DNA of 14,544 bases from Treponema sp. (GTDB lineage: Bacteria; Spirochaetota; Spirochaetia; Treponematales; Rectinemataceae), in NCBI GenBank assembly GCA_017849315.1, contig JAFIHQ010000001.1, positions 1 through 14,544 on the forward strand, given 5' to 3'. The translations under genes were made by a program, and so were the position numbers. The notes beneath the pieces were generated by a model. The model saw nothing but the letters and a program-made list of their open reading frames with translations, was not told the origin of the DNA and ran no database searches. Of this stretch, positions 7,989 to 13,994 are shown in pieces. Each line of letters begins with the position of its first letter. Within the stretch, counting starts at the first letter, position 1.

Positions 7989-8153
7989 AGGACTCTCCAA
8001 TCTTGATTATGTAGAACTTACCCGGCGTCAGCCAATCGGCGCCGGTCTTGCATATTTCTAAAACAAAGATAATCAAAATTGTTACAAAAGTGTACAGCAG
8101 AATTATTATGATATTTTAGTAATTATTTTAAACAAATGAACTTATGAATGAAC
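7989..8153 (-). promoter_or_regulatory. AT-rich leader region of degQ with a GC-rich hairpin
   Basis: 165 bp between map and degQ. The part near map (about 8055-8150) is very AT-rich and probably holds the degQ promoter, although no hexamer pair fits the consensus well. CCGGCG (8022-8027) and CGCCGG (8040-8045) are perfect inverted arms around a 12-nt loop, placing a stable stem in the 5' leader about 35 nt before the start. No T-run follows it on the minus strand, so it is not a standard terminator. Confidence 0.4.
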
Positions 8154-8156
8154 TTA
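8135..8156. repeat. 10-bp direct repeat across the map stop codon
   Basis: AATGAACTTA occurs at 8135-8144 and 8147-8156, period 12. On the coding (minus) strand each copy starts with TAA, the first being the map stop and the second an in-frame backup stop four codons later. Confidence 0.8.
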
Positions 8157-8912
8157 AGAAGGATAAGTCCACGAAGTCAAAACCTCATGGCCTGTCTCGG
8201 TTACAAGAACGGTGTGTTCATAATGCGCAGAAAGCGATTTGTCCATTGTTACGACAGTCCAGTCGTCAGCCAAGACTTTAACATCGGGTTTACCGGCGTT
8301 GATCATTGGTTCAATAGCAATCACCATGCCTGGCATTAGGCGCGGGTTGGGTCCGATGGAGACATAATTGGGAATCTGAGGATCCTCATGCATTTCCAGC
8401 CCCACACCGTGTCCACAGTATTGCCGCACAACACCGTACCCGTGGCTTGTTGCATGACTAAAAACGGCTCTGGATATATCATGAATCCGTGCGCCTGGTT
8501 TGACCTGGGCAATGCCCAGTTCGAGGCACTCGCGAGTGACACGCATTAGGTCTTCTGCTTCTTGTGTTGTCTTGCCGGCTGGCAGGGTAATGGCCGCATC
8601 CGAATAGTAGCCATTCAGGATAATCCCACCGTCTATTCCGATAATGTCGCCCTCGACAAGCTTTCGATTGCTTGGGATCCCATGAATCACCGTTTCGTTC
8701 ACTGATAGACAAAGCGAAGCAGGATACCCTTCAAAACCTAAGAAAGCGGGATATCCTTTGTGATGGATTATATAGTCTTTGGCGAACTTATCGATCTCCA
8801 ACAGTGACACTCCGGGTTGAACCATTGGAGTTAAGAGTTTCAGAAGCTCTGAAAGCAGTTCACACGAAGCCCTAATTCCTTCGATCTGACTTTGTGTTTT
8901 GATTCTAATCAT
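8154..8912 (-). CDS. map: Methionine aminopeptidase, type I
   Basis: Cytoplasmic metallo-enzyme that removes the initiator methionine from nascent proteins. At 252 residues it has the usual size of bacterial type Ia enzymes without an N-terminal extension. The five metal ligands are all visible: Asp94 (IGIDGG), Asp105 (YYSDAA), His168 (YCGHGVG), Glu201 (AIEPM) and Glu232 (HYEHTV). His77 in ETVIHGIP is the conserved substrate-binding type. The ATG at 8912 has only a weak AAGAG-type site upstream. It follows nusB by 30 bp and probably shares its transcript. Identification is secure. Confidence 0.96.
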   Translation of the reverse strand: MIRIKTQSQIEGIRASCELLSELLKLLTPMVQPGVSLLEIDKFAKDYIIHHKGYPAFLGFEGYPASLCLSVNETVIHGIPSNRKLVEGDIIGIDGGIILNGYYSDAAITLPAGKTTQEAEDLMRVTRECLELGIAQVKPGARIHDISRAVFSHATSHGYGVVRQYCGHGVGLEMHEDPQIPNYVSIGPNPRLMPGMVIAIEPMINAGKPDVKVLADDWTVVTMDKSLSAHYEHTVLVTETGHEVLTSWTYPS

Positions 8913-8942
8913 TTCTTGTTCTCTTTATGCTTTGTGCACGCT

Positions 8943-9359
8943 TCATGGATTCTCTTTGTGGATGCCATCCAAGACCGCATTTATGAACTTATACGAATCT
9001 TCCGACCCGTACTCTTTCGCAATCTCAATTGCCTCGTCTATAGTGATCTGCGCCGGCATATCGCGTTGAAAAAGCAGGCAATATGTGCCAGTCCGAAGAA
9101 TTGCAAGATCTACCTTCTTGAGCCGCTCAAAAGGCCAATGTGACAAGTGCCTCTTGATGCACTCATCCACGACCTGAATATTCTCAATGGTGCCAGCGAT
9201 GATTACTCTTGAAAAAGCAGCAATATCGTCTTCAATCTGATCTTTTTTGGACTCTTCAAGCCATGGAAATTCCAACAATTCGCTCAGAGGCGTTTTAGAC
9301 GTTTCCCAGGCATAGAGTGCTTGAAACGCTAGAATTCTTGCTTTACGTCGAGAGGCCAT
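8943..9359 (-). CDS. nusB: Transcription antitermination factor NusB
   Basis: RNA-binding protein that, with NusE (S10), recognises boxA in rRNA leaders and prevents premature termination. Its 138 residues equal the usual size. The N-terminus MASRRKARILAFQALYAWE is the typical RNA-binding helix, and the C-terminal half reads RLKKVDLAILRTGTYCLLF then ITIDEAIEIAKEYG and FINAVLDGI, the family signature. It lies 18 bp after the SurA-like gene and 30 bp before map, all on the minus strand, suggesting one transcript; the surA-to-nusB gap has only an AGGG site about 10 nt from the start. No sign of damage. Confidence 0.95.
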   Translation of the reverse strand: MASRRKARILAFQALYAWETSKTPLSELLEFPWLEESKKDQIEDDIAAFSRVIIAGTIENIQVVDECIKRHLSHWPFERLKKVDLAILRTGTYCLLFQRDMPAQITIDEAIEIAKEYGSEDSYKFINAVLDGIHKENP

Positions 9360-9377
9360 ATATGGTTTACCCTAAAC

Positions 9378-10409
9378 TCACCATTTAAGGTTTTCGTCGA
9401 AAACCTTTATGGTAGCTTCTTTCCTGATTTTTGCGACAAGGTCCGCCTCGGCGTCGCTCAAGAACTTGGCCTGCTTATCGTTCATCAGTTGATATGCAAT
9501 GTATTGTTGAACCGTAACATTTTCATTGCCCGGTATTGTATCGGAAAGACCCAATTGTTTTTGCGCAATGAATTCATTTGCCCGGACAATCCGATAGCCA
9601 GTAGGGCTTTGTATAACGCCAGAAACTTCACCGGCTTTCAACTTAAAAATTGCATCAAAAAGATCGGCGCCATAAAGGGTCCTATTCTGGGAAGTCTTCT
9701 CAATGTACAAGGAAGGTATTGCCTTGTATCCGGCGGCATCTCCAGCTCTGAGAACATACTCATCAAATTTGGATGGGTTCGTCTTTAAAACGGCAGCCAC
9801 AGAATCCAGCACCGCTTTGGCCTTTTTGGCATCGGCGTCGCTGCTACCTCGTGTATCTACATAGATAACACTTACCCGCATGGTATCTGGCTGCACGAGC
9901 GAGGATTTCGCTAAGTCATATGCCTTTAAGATTTCATCTGCTGTCGGCTGTACCATTGCTGCTTTAAGATCGTCGGCGCGCCTAAGTTTGATATAATTCT
10001 CAAACAAAAGCCGCTGCTTGACATAGGTCTTTGGTTCGACAAAAACACCGCTCGACTGCAGAGCTTTTTCCAGGTCAGCATCTGTGGCGTTGGCACCCAG
10101 GCTTGCTTTCATCTGTGTAAGCGCATTGTTGACTTCGGTGTCGGAGACTGAGATTTTTTCTCGCTCGCAATACTGCAAGAACAACATGCTATTGATTCTA
10201 TTATCAAGAACTATACGTATTTGATCTGGTGTCCAGGTTGTATTGGTCACTTTCTGGAGTTTTTCCACATCGGCCTTGAGCTGGCGCACCGAAATGACTT
10301 CCTGACGTATTAATTTAATGGTCGCCGCGGGCTTGTCGATGGCAGTCTGCGCACCGACCAACGCCAGAGAAGAAACCAAGAGAAACATAGTTAGCAATCG
10401 TTTAATCAT
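9378..10409 (-). CDS. Exported SurA/PpiC-like periplasmic chaperone with a divergent parvulin domain
   Basis: 343 residues, beginning with a clear signal peptide (basic MIKR, then hydrophobic 5-19, with likely cleavage after VGA at 20). Residues about 25-170 resemble the helical SurA N-terminal chaperone domain. Residues about 175-285 look like a parvulin (PpiC) fold, best seen in DLFDAIFKLKAGEVSGVIQ followed by SPTGYRIVRANEF. The Gly-Gly-x-Leu-Gly stretch normal in active parvulins is absent between 205 and 250, so prolyl isomerase activity may be lost. The likely role is escorting outer-membrane or periplasmic proteins, consistent with degQ in the same run of genes. The ATG at 10409 has GGTGAG 9 nt upstream. 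PrsA-like and SurA-like cannot be told apart here, so I give no symbol. Confidence 0.75.
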   Translation of the reverse strand: MIKRLLTMFLLVSSLALVGAQTAIDKPAATIKLIRQEVISVRQLKADVEKLQKVTNTTWTPDQIRIVLDNRINSMLFLQYCEREKISVSDTEVNNALTQMKASLGANATDADLEKALQSSGVFVEPKTYVKQRLLFENYIKLRRADDLKAAMVQPTADEILKAYDLAKSSLVQPDTMRVSVIYVDTRGSSDADAKKAKAVLDSVAAVLKTNPSKFDEYVLRAGDAAGYKAIPSLYIEKTSQNRTLYGADLFDAIFKLKAGEVSGVIQSPTGYRIVRANEFIAQKQLGLSDTIPGNENVTVQQYIAYQLMNDKQAKFLSDAEADLVAKIRKEATIKVFDENLKW

Positions 10410-10590
10410 TGTTGTGACTCACCGTAAATTGAAATTTGGGCAGAAAAAAATCTAACCCACGGTTATGTACCTATTGTTTTATAACAAACTATTGTTTAGA
10501 AGGTAAACCAAATCGTTTGCTTTATCAATACACTGGATCATTACGAACAAGACGATGGGGCGTCTCCTGACATCTAAAGTGCCATCTAAA
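10410..10590 (-). other. Upstream region of the SurA-like gene
   Basis: No gene fits here. The AT-rich part next to the SurA-like gene holds the candidate promoter listed separately. Further up, CATCTAAAG is repeated at 10571-10579 and 10583-10591 (period 12), and AGACG/CGTCT (10550-10554 and 10561-10565) form a small 5-bp hairpin. Confidence 0.5.
10474..10507 (-). promoter_or_regulatory. Candidate promoter and operator-like palindrome for the surA-nusB-map genes
   Basis: On the minus strand, TTTACC (10502-10507), an 18-bp spacer and TATAAA (10478-10483); the -10 matches five of six bases. A perfect interrupted palindrome TTGTT-TTAT-AACAA (10474-10487) covers this -10, which is where a repressor could bind. 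The match is visible; function is inferred. Confidence 0.35.
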
Positions 10591-10630
10591 GCGACCTTTG
10601 TGCAACACATTCCACCTTGCACGCTGTCGC
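10591..10630 (-). terminator. Two-tier stem-loop just after the J-domain gene
   Basis: GCGAC (10591-10595) pairs with GTCGC (10626-10630), and inside it GTGCAA (10600-10605) pairs with TTGCAC (10617-10622) around an 11-nt loop. It begins 3 nt after the J-domain stop on the minus strand. Only a short TTT follows, so it is a plausible but weak terminator or an RNA-stabilising end. Confidence 0.45.
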
Positions 10631-10633
10631 GTG

Positions 10634-11509
10634 TTATTCAATTTCCATCTCCGGCAGGCGCTTCCGTGCCGCCGACAAACCTGGCAAACGGGGGACCAAT
10701 GCAGCCGCCATGTCCAGTTCTTGCCTCGCCGCGTCGAAGTCTTTTCGGCGTAAGTGTATTTCAGCTTTTTTCCTCAGGAACTGTGCAGAATCCCGGACTC
10801 CAACGTTGAGCGATATCGCTTCCGTCAACCTATCCAGATAGTCATCTTCATCGATCCTTCCTGGGAGCTTTTGTAAAAGAAGCGTACGAAAACGCAGAGC
10901 AACCACATCAAAATAGTACCTAAACCAGGGTTTCTCCTGCTCCATGCAAATAAGGCGTTTGTAAATTGCATAAGCCTTCAAGAGCTTCCCACGCTTCTCG
11001 TATTCTTCTGCAATGCAGTATTCTGCATCCATTGCATCCCCACGGTCCATCCACCGCTCCAAACGGAAATCGCCAAAACCTTTAGAGCGTTCATATACTT
11101 CAAGAGCCTCATCTTCGAGATTGTGGAGCAAATCATAGACGATTAGTTTAGCCTGGCTTTGCGGATCGTCCGACCGCTGTCGAAGAAAGGTATGGTAGTT
11201 AAAACCACCCTCTTCAGCTTGCTGCTTCCTAAGAGAACGGTCATAGGCTCGACGTTTTTCCGAATCAGAAAGAATGCGATACGCTTCCAGAACAAGACGC
11301 ATTGCAGACTCGCGTACTGAAGCTACCGACCCCGTCTTATCGCTTTCGAGATCTTCGAGATTAATGCTCGCTATTTCCTTTCCGAGGTCGCTTGCTTGTG
11401 CTTTAGCGAGGTCGGGATGGAGCTTCTTGGCCTTTCTGCGGAAGGCGCTCTTTATCGTGCTTGGAGGCGAATCGGGTGGCACTCCCAAGACTTCATAGTA
11501 GTTTCTCAT
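10634..11509 (-). CDS. J-domain protein with TPR-like C-terminus (DnaJ-family co-chaperone)
   Basis: 291 residues. The J-domain occupies about 3-90: YYEVLGVPPDSPPSTIKSAF, the HPD tripeptide at 31-33 that stimulates Hsp70/DnaK ATPase, and the helix III/IV stretch LEAYRILSDSEKRRAYD at 74-90. Between HPD and helix III there are about 25 extra, partly acidic residues (roughly 36-65), which is longer than in standard DnaJ. No Gly/Phe region or zinc-finger repeats follow, so this is not DnaJ itself. Residues about 115-285 are helical, with TPR-like repeats such as AYCIAEEYEKRGKLLKAYAIYKR-type helices and FLRKKAEIHLRRKDFDAARQ-type helices. It lies 4 bp after the flavodoxin-like gene, with AAAGG about 10 nt before its ATG. 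It presumably recruits DnaK to a specific client, which is unknown. Confidence 0.8.
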   Translation of the reverse strand: MRNYYEVLGVPPDSPPSTIKSAFRRKAKKLHPDLAKAQASDLGKEIASINLEDLESDKTGSVASVRESAMRLVLEAYRILSDSEKRRAYDRSLRKQQAEEGGFNYHTFLRQRSDDPQSQAKLIVYDLLHNLEDEALEVYERSKGFGDFRLERWMDRGDAMDAEYCIAEEYEKRGKLLKAYAIYKRLICMEQEKPWFRYYFDVVALRFRTLLLQKLPGRIDEDDYLDRLTEAISLNVGVRDSAQFLRKKAEIHLRRKDFDAARQELDMAAALVPRLPGLSAARKRLPEMEIE

Positions 11510-11513
11510 GCAC

Positions 11514-11921
11514 TTATGGCCTTTCGATTGGCGTTTCCTTCATAATCATCGGCACTTGCGACGTATTCGACACAATTTGGCTTTGCACTATACGCAAGCC
11601 TTGGTTCTCCAGGGTTGCCATGAGCTTTTGAAGCGCTTTGCCTGACGCAAGGCCAGAACGTACCATGACAGCTGCGCTTCGCTTGCCTTCCAACCCGCTG
11701 GCAAGATCCAGCTGATGCGCAAGTGAGCTGCCGGTGGAGCTACCAAGCCCTTTTGGTTCAGAGCAGAAAACCACAAAATCGAAATATGACACCCGAGGGT
11801 CAAGATTGAAAAAAAGTTCAGTATCATGTCCTTGGGCCTTAAGGGCAGCCACACAAGATCCGGCGATCGATCTCAGTTTGCTGGAGTTCCTATCGCTTAT
11901 GGCAACAACCGCTACACGCAT
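11514..11921 (-). CDS. Unrecognised small protein with a flavodoxin-like fold pattern
   Basis: I do not recognise a characterised family. From ATG 11921 it has 135 residues. It opens with a beta strand (MRVAVVAI) followed by SDRNSSK, which sits where flavodoxins bind FMN phosphate (T-x-T-G-N-T loop), then a helix, a second strand (DTELFF), a third (FDFVVFC) with SEPKGLGSS after it, and further alternating strands and helices. A flavodoxin-like or NADPH-reductase-like Rossmann arrangement is therefore plausible, but cofactor binding is unproven. I prefer 11921 because GAGGAAG lies 5 nt upstream; the longer GTG start at 11960 has no ribosome-binding site. It is followed by the J-domain gene after 4 bp, so the two are probably co-expressed. 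Confidence 0.6.
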   Translation of the reverse strand: MRVAVVAISDRNSSKLRSIAGSCVAALKAQGHDTELFFNLDPRVSYFDFVVFCSEPKGLGSSTGSSLAHQLDLASGLEGKRSAAVMVRSGLASGKALQKLMATLENQGLRIVQSQIVSNTSQVPMIMKETPIERP

Positions 11922-12244
11922 TGCTCTTCCTCGAATTGCTTGAATGCCCTCAAAAAACACCGGTAATGATCAGGGCCGCTTAAGACCACGGATCCGCACG
12001 TTCTTTGGGCTAAGAACCCATGCTCACCTAAAAAGTAACACAAAAATGCTTGGTTTCAAAACAAAACTCCAACTAAAAACAAAACTTTAGCACACTTTAA
12101 CACAAGAGGACGAATAGAGGATAAACAATGACCACATTGGGCGTTCCGTTCGAGCACCACAGGGTCCGATGTTTCTCAAGAGCCTTTGTCCGCGGACAAG
12201 ACTCTGTGGACAGAGACAGCCTCATCATGCGAAGAAGAAGCCCG

Positions 12245-12274
12245 GTCAAGCATATGCAAGTCAAGCATATGCAA
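12245..12274. repeat. Perfect 15-bp tandem duplication
   Basis: GTCAAGCATATGCAA occurs twice back to back (12245-12259 and 12260-12274). Each unit contains the palindrome GCATATGC. Confidence 0.9.
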
Positions 12275-12320
12275 ATCGGAAGAGATTGGCCGAAACGATT
12301 TCGCACAACGTCCTCTCCTC

Positions 12321-12354
12321 AAAAAAAAACAGGACAACGCAGTCTGCATTGTCC
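12321..12354 (-). terminator. Rho-independent terminator of secG
   Basis: On the minus strand GGACAA pairs with TTGTCC (arms at 12349-12354 and 12332-12337), with GCA/TGC pairing further inside after one mismatch, followed two bases later by nine T residues (12321-12329 on the plus strand are A). It lies about 60 bp after the secG stop and matches the classical form. Confidence 0.9.
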
Positions 12355-12398
12355 CGTATTCAATTTCACCTTCACTGTAATTCTGATACAAAGGGCTA

Positions 12399-12428
12399 CT
12401 TAAGGAGTACCTGCTTAAGGCGTGCCTG
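12399..12428. repeat. Imperfect 15-bp tandem duplication across the secG stop
   Basis: CTTAAGGAGTACCTG (12399-12413) and CTTAAGGCGTGCCTG (12414-12428) match at 13 of 15 positions. On the coding strand both copies read Gly-Thr-Pro-stop in the same frame, with different third bases. Confidence 0.9.
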
Positions 12429-12891
12429 TCTGGTTTCCAGTTCCGGAGCTTCCCGAACTTGCTGGACTACTCGTGGACCCTGACGAACTTCCGTTGGAAG
12501 TAGGCGCTGCCTGATTGGTAGTTCCTGTACTTCCAGAAGATGAGGAGCTCGATTGGCCATTATCTGATTGCCCGTTATTGGTCTTCCACCACTCCTGACT
12601 CGTCGTAGTCTGGTCGGACTTCTGCTGTTCGTTTACAACTTGCTGAATATTCCCAGTAGGCGTTTTGTTGATAAGCGCCATGACAAATGCCAAAACGAAA
12701 AACAGAGCCCCAAGCGTGTAGGTAATCCTGACAACGACGTTCGACGAACGAGAACCAAACGCACTGTTGGAACTACCCGCAAACACTCCGCCGATCGAAC
12801 CGGAATCTTCATCCTGGATGACTACAAAGAAAATAAGAAGTGCACAGACGATAATAAAGAGAACGAGAAGGAGTATGCTCAAAACACTCAT
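12415..12891 (-). CDS. secG: Protein-export membrane protein SecG with a long low-complexity tail
   Basis: Subunit of the SecYEG translocon in the inner membrane, assisting SecA-driven export. The core is typical: a first transmembrane segment (about 3-26), the cytosolic loop DEDSGSIGGVFAGSSNSAFG (27-46), which is the SecG signature, and a second segment (about 53-75). Most SecG proteins end soon after that; here a Ser/Thr/Gly/Asn/Gln-rich tail of about 80 residues (79-158) follows, which in the usual SecG topology would face the periplasm. The ATG at 12891 has GGAG 8 nt upstream. It lies 93 bp after tpiA, with a possible promoter of its own and a strong terminator behind it. Identification rests on the core; the tail has no assignable function. 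Confidence 0.9.
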   Translation of the reverse strand: MSVLSILLLVLFIIVCALLIFFVVIQDEDSGSIGGVFAGSSNSAFGSRSSNVVVRITYTLGALFFVLAFVMALINKTPTGNIQQVVNEQQKSDQTTTSQEWWKTNNGQSDNGQSSSSSSGSTGTTNQAAPTSNGSSSGSTSSPASSGSSGTGNQTGTP

Positions 12892-12947
12892 GTAAAGACT
12901 CCAATCTTACAAAAGTTGCAGCGTGCCCGTCGGGCCCAAGCCTAGCT

Positions 12948-12976
12948 ATACTACACGAGACTTCCAGAACGTGCAA
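12948..12976 (-). promoter_or_regulatory. Candidate promoter for secG
   Basis: On the minus strand TTGCAC (12971-12976), a 17-bp spacer and TAGTAT (12948-12953), in the 93-bp gap between tpiA and secG. A small GC-rich hairpin (GCCCG/CGGGC near 12925-12935) lies between it and the start. Moderate-to-weak consensus match. Confidence 0.35.
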
Positions 12977-12984
12977 TACCTTTT

Positions 12985-13737
12985 CTATGAACGGAATTGT
13001 ACGATCGGGACAAAAGTCTTGGCATCCAAGCTTGCACCGCCAACAAGAGCGCCGTCAATATTGGGTTTGGCCATAAGAGAAGCGGCATTATCCGGCTTTA
13101 CCGACCCACCATACTGAATTACTACGTTTTTGGCGGCTTCTTCACCATACAGACCGCGAATGACGGAGCGGCAATAGGCGTGCACGGCGTCGGCATCTTC
13201 TGGCGTTGCAGTTTTGCCCGTGCCTATGGCCCACACCGGTTCGTAGGCGATTGTCACCTTGCTAAGTGCATCCACGCCCACACCAGCTAAGCCTTCCTTG
13301 AGTTGAGTCGACACCACAGACTCAAGCATACCGGCCTCTCGCTCTGCCAATGTCTCGCCCACGCAAAGTATTACTTCCATGTCATGGGCAAGAGCGAGGC
13401 GAACTTTCTTGTTGATAAGCGCGTCTGTTTCAAGATAAGTATGCCGACGCTCTGAATGCCCCAAAATGACGACCTTGACTCCGATATCCTTGAGCATGAG
13501 TACCGACACTTCGCCAGTATGAGCCCCCTGCTCTTCGGGTCCCATATTCTGAGCTCCCAAGAGTATGTTGGAGCCTTTTAGCACCTTTGAAACGGCATCC
13601 AGCGCCGTAAACGCAGGAGCAATCATTATTTTCTCTTTTGAACCGCTCAATTTGTCCTTGAGCTCTTGTGCAAGCTGCACGGACTCTGACACGGTCTTGT
13701 GCATTTTCCAGTTACCTGCAATATAGTATGAACGCAT
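12985..13737 (-). CDS. tpiA: Triosephosphate isomerase
   Basis: Interconverts dihydroxyacetone phosphate and glyceraldehyde-3-phosphate in glycolysis and gluconeogenesis. Numbered from the ATG at 13737 (250 residues, normal length), the active-site residues are Asn9 and Lys11 in AGNWKMHKT, His94 in ILGHSERR and Glu166 in AYEPVWAIGTGKTATPE, which also contains the flexible loop; QYGGSVKPDN binds phosphate. I prefer this ATG over the in-frame GTG at 13743 because MRSYYIAGNWKM matches the normal family N-terminus; AAGG lies about 10 nt upstream. A strong stem-loop separates it from pgk, so it probably needs its own promoter in 13744-13861, where I see no clear consensus. Identification is secure. 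Confidence 0.96.
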   Translation of the reverse strand: MRSYYIAGNWKMHKTVSESVQLAQELKDKLSGSKEKIMIAPAFTALDAVSKVLKGSNILLGAQNMGPEEQGAHTGEVSVLMLKDIGVKVVILGHSERRHTYLETDALINKKVRLALAHDMEVILCVGETLAEREAGMLESVVSTQLKEGLAGVGVDALSKVTIAYEPVWAIGTGKTATPEDADAVHAYCRSVIRGLYGEEAAKNVVIQYGGSVKPDNAASLMAKPNIDGALVGGASLDAKTFVPIVQFRS

Positions 13738-13861
13738 ATTCACCCCGCCTTGTGTCTTACCTTTTCTTGGCCTTAGCTTTGTGTGCCTAAAACCTCTTCA
13801 TCAGATCTGTTCATTCCGCCCACGCGACTTCCAGACCAATTCTTGGGATTTCAGACTTCAT

Positions 13862-13906
13862 CAAAGAAAAAGCTGCCACAGTCATACCCAGGCAGCCTTT
13901 TCTTTG
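13862..13906. terminator. Symmetric (bidirectional-type) terminator between pgk and tpiA
   Basis: AAAGAAAAAGCTGCC (13863-13877) pairs with GGCAGCCTTTTCTTT (13891-13905) except for one A/C mismatch, around a 13-nt loop. The GC core GCTGCC/GGCAGC is flanked by A-rich and T-rich arms, so a T-tract follows the stem in either direction. It lies about 90 bp after the pgk stop on the minus strand. Confidence 0.85.
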
Positions 13907-13926
13907 GACTTTCAGATAAATCAAAA

Positions 13927-13978
13927 ACGCCATAAAACGTCGAAAAACTCAACAACCACTTCAATGGAGATATGGCGT
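13927..13978. repeat. 8-bp inverted repeat between pgk and its terminator
   Basis: ACGCCATA (13927-13934) and TATGGCGT (13971-13978) are perfect inverted arms 36 nt apart, in the pgk 3' untranslated region. It could form a second, weaker stem ahead of the terminator. Confidence 0.5.
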
Positions 13979-13994
13979 CAGTTACAACTAAATC

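Larger units (their letters stand above)
11922..12414. other. 493-bp gap rich in short tandem duplications
   Basis: The only long stretch without a convincing gene. It holds an A-rich segment (about 12030-12105) with AAAACAAAACT at 12058-12068 and 12076-12086, an imperfect 10-bp tandem repeat (12085-12104), a 14-bp perfect palindrome TTGTCCGCGGACAA (12186-12199), a CTCTG/CAGAG hairpin (12202-12215), a hairpin GTTCTT/AAGAAC (12000-12017), a perfect 15-bp tandem repeat (12245-12274) and the secG terminator. One plus-strand reading frame at 12128-12403 has a good ribosome-binding site (AGAGGA) but runs through the terminator in the opposite sense and encodes nothing I recognise. Confidence 0.6.

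Noticed and set aside
8000..8000. TTG start for degQ
   Set aside because: It overlaps the GGAG site that serves ATG 7988 and has none of its own.
8081..8089. TTGTAACAA-like palindrome upstream of degQ as a heat-shock operator
   Set aside because: Too short and not a match to CIRCE or another heat-shock element I can name; common by chance in AT-rich DNA.
10550..10565. AGACG/CGTCT hairpin as a terminator after the J-domain gene
   Set aside because: Only 5 bp and with no T-run; the stem at 10591-10630 is better placed.
11960..11960. GTG start extending the flavodoxin-like gene by 13 residues
   Set aside because: No ribosome-binding site in front of it, whereas ATG 11921 has GAGGAAG; the extra residues precede the first beta strand and look untranslated.
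12130..12170. GTTCGAGCACC resembling a tRNA T-arm
   Set aside because: No matching acceptor, D- or anticodon arm can be built around it.
12245..12274. Tandem repeat as a CRISPR-like array
   Set aside because: Two adjacent 15-bp units without spacers and no cas genes in the window.
12169..12483. Plus-strand 104-codon frame overlapping the gap and secG
   Set aside because: No ribosome-binding site; it lies antisense to secG and its terminator, and its product looks like a shadow of repeats.
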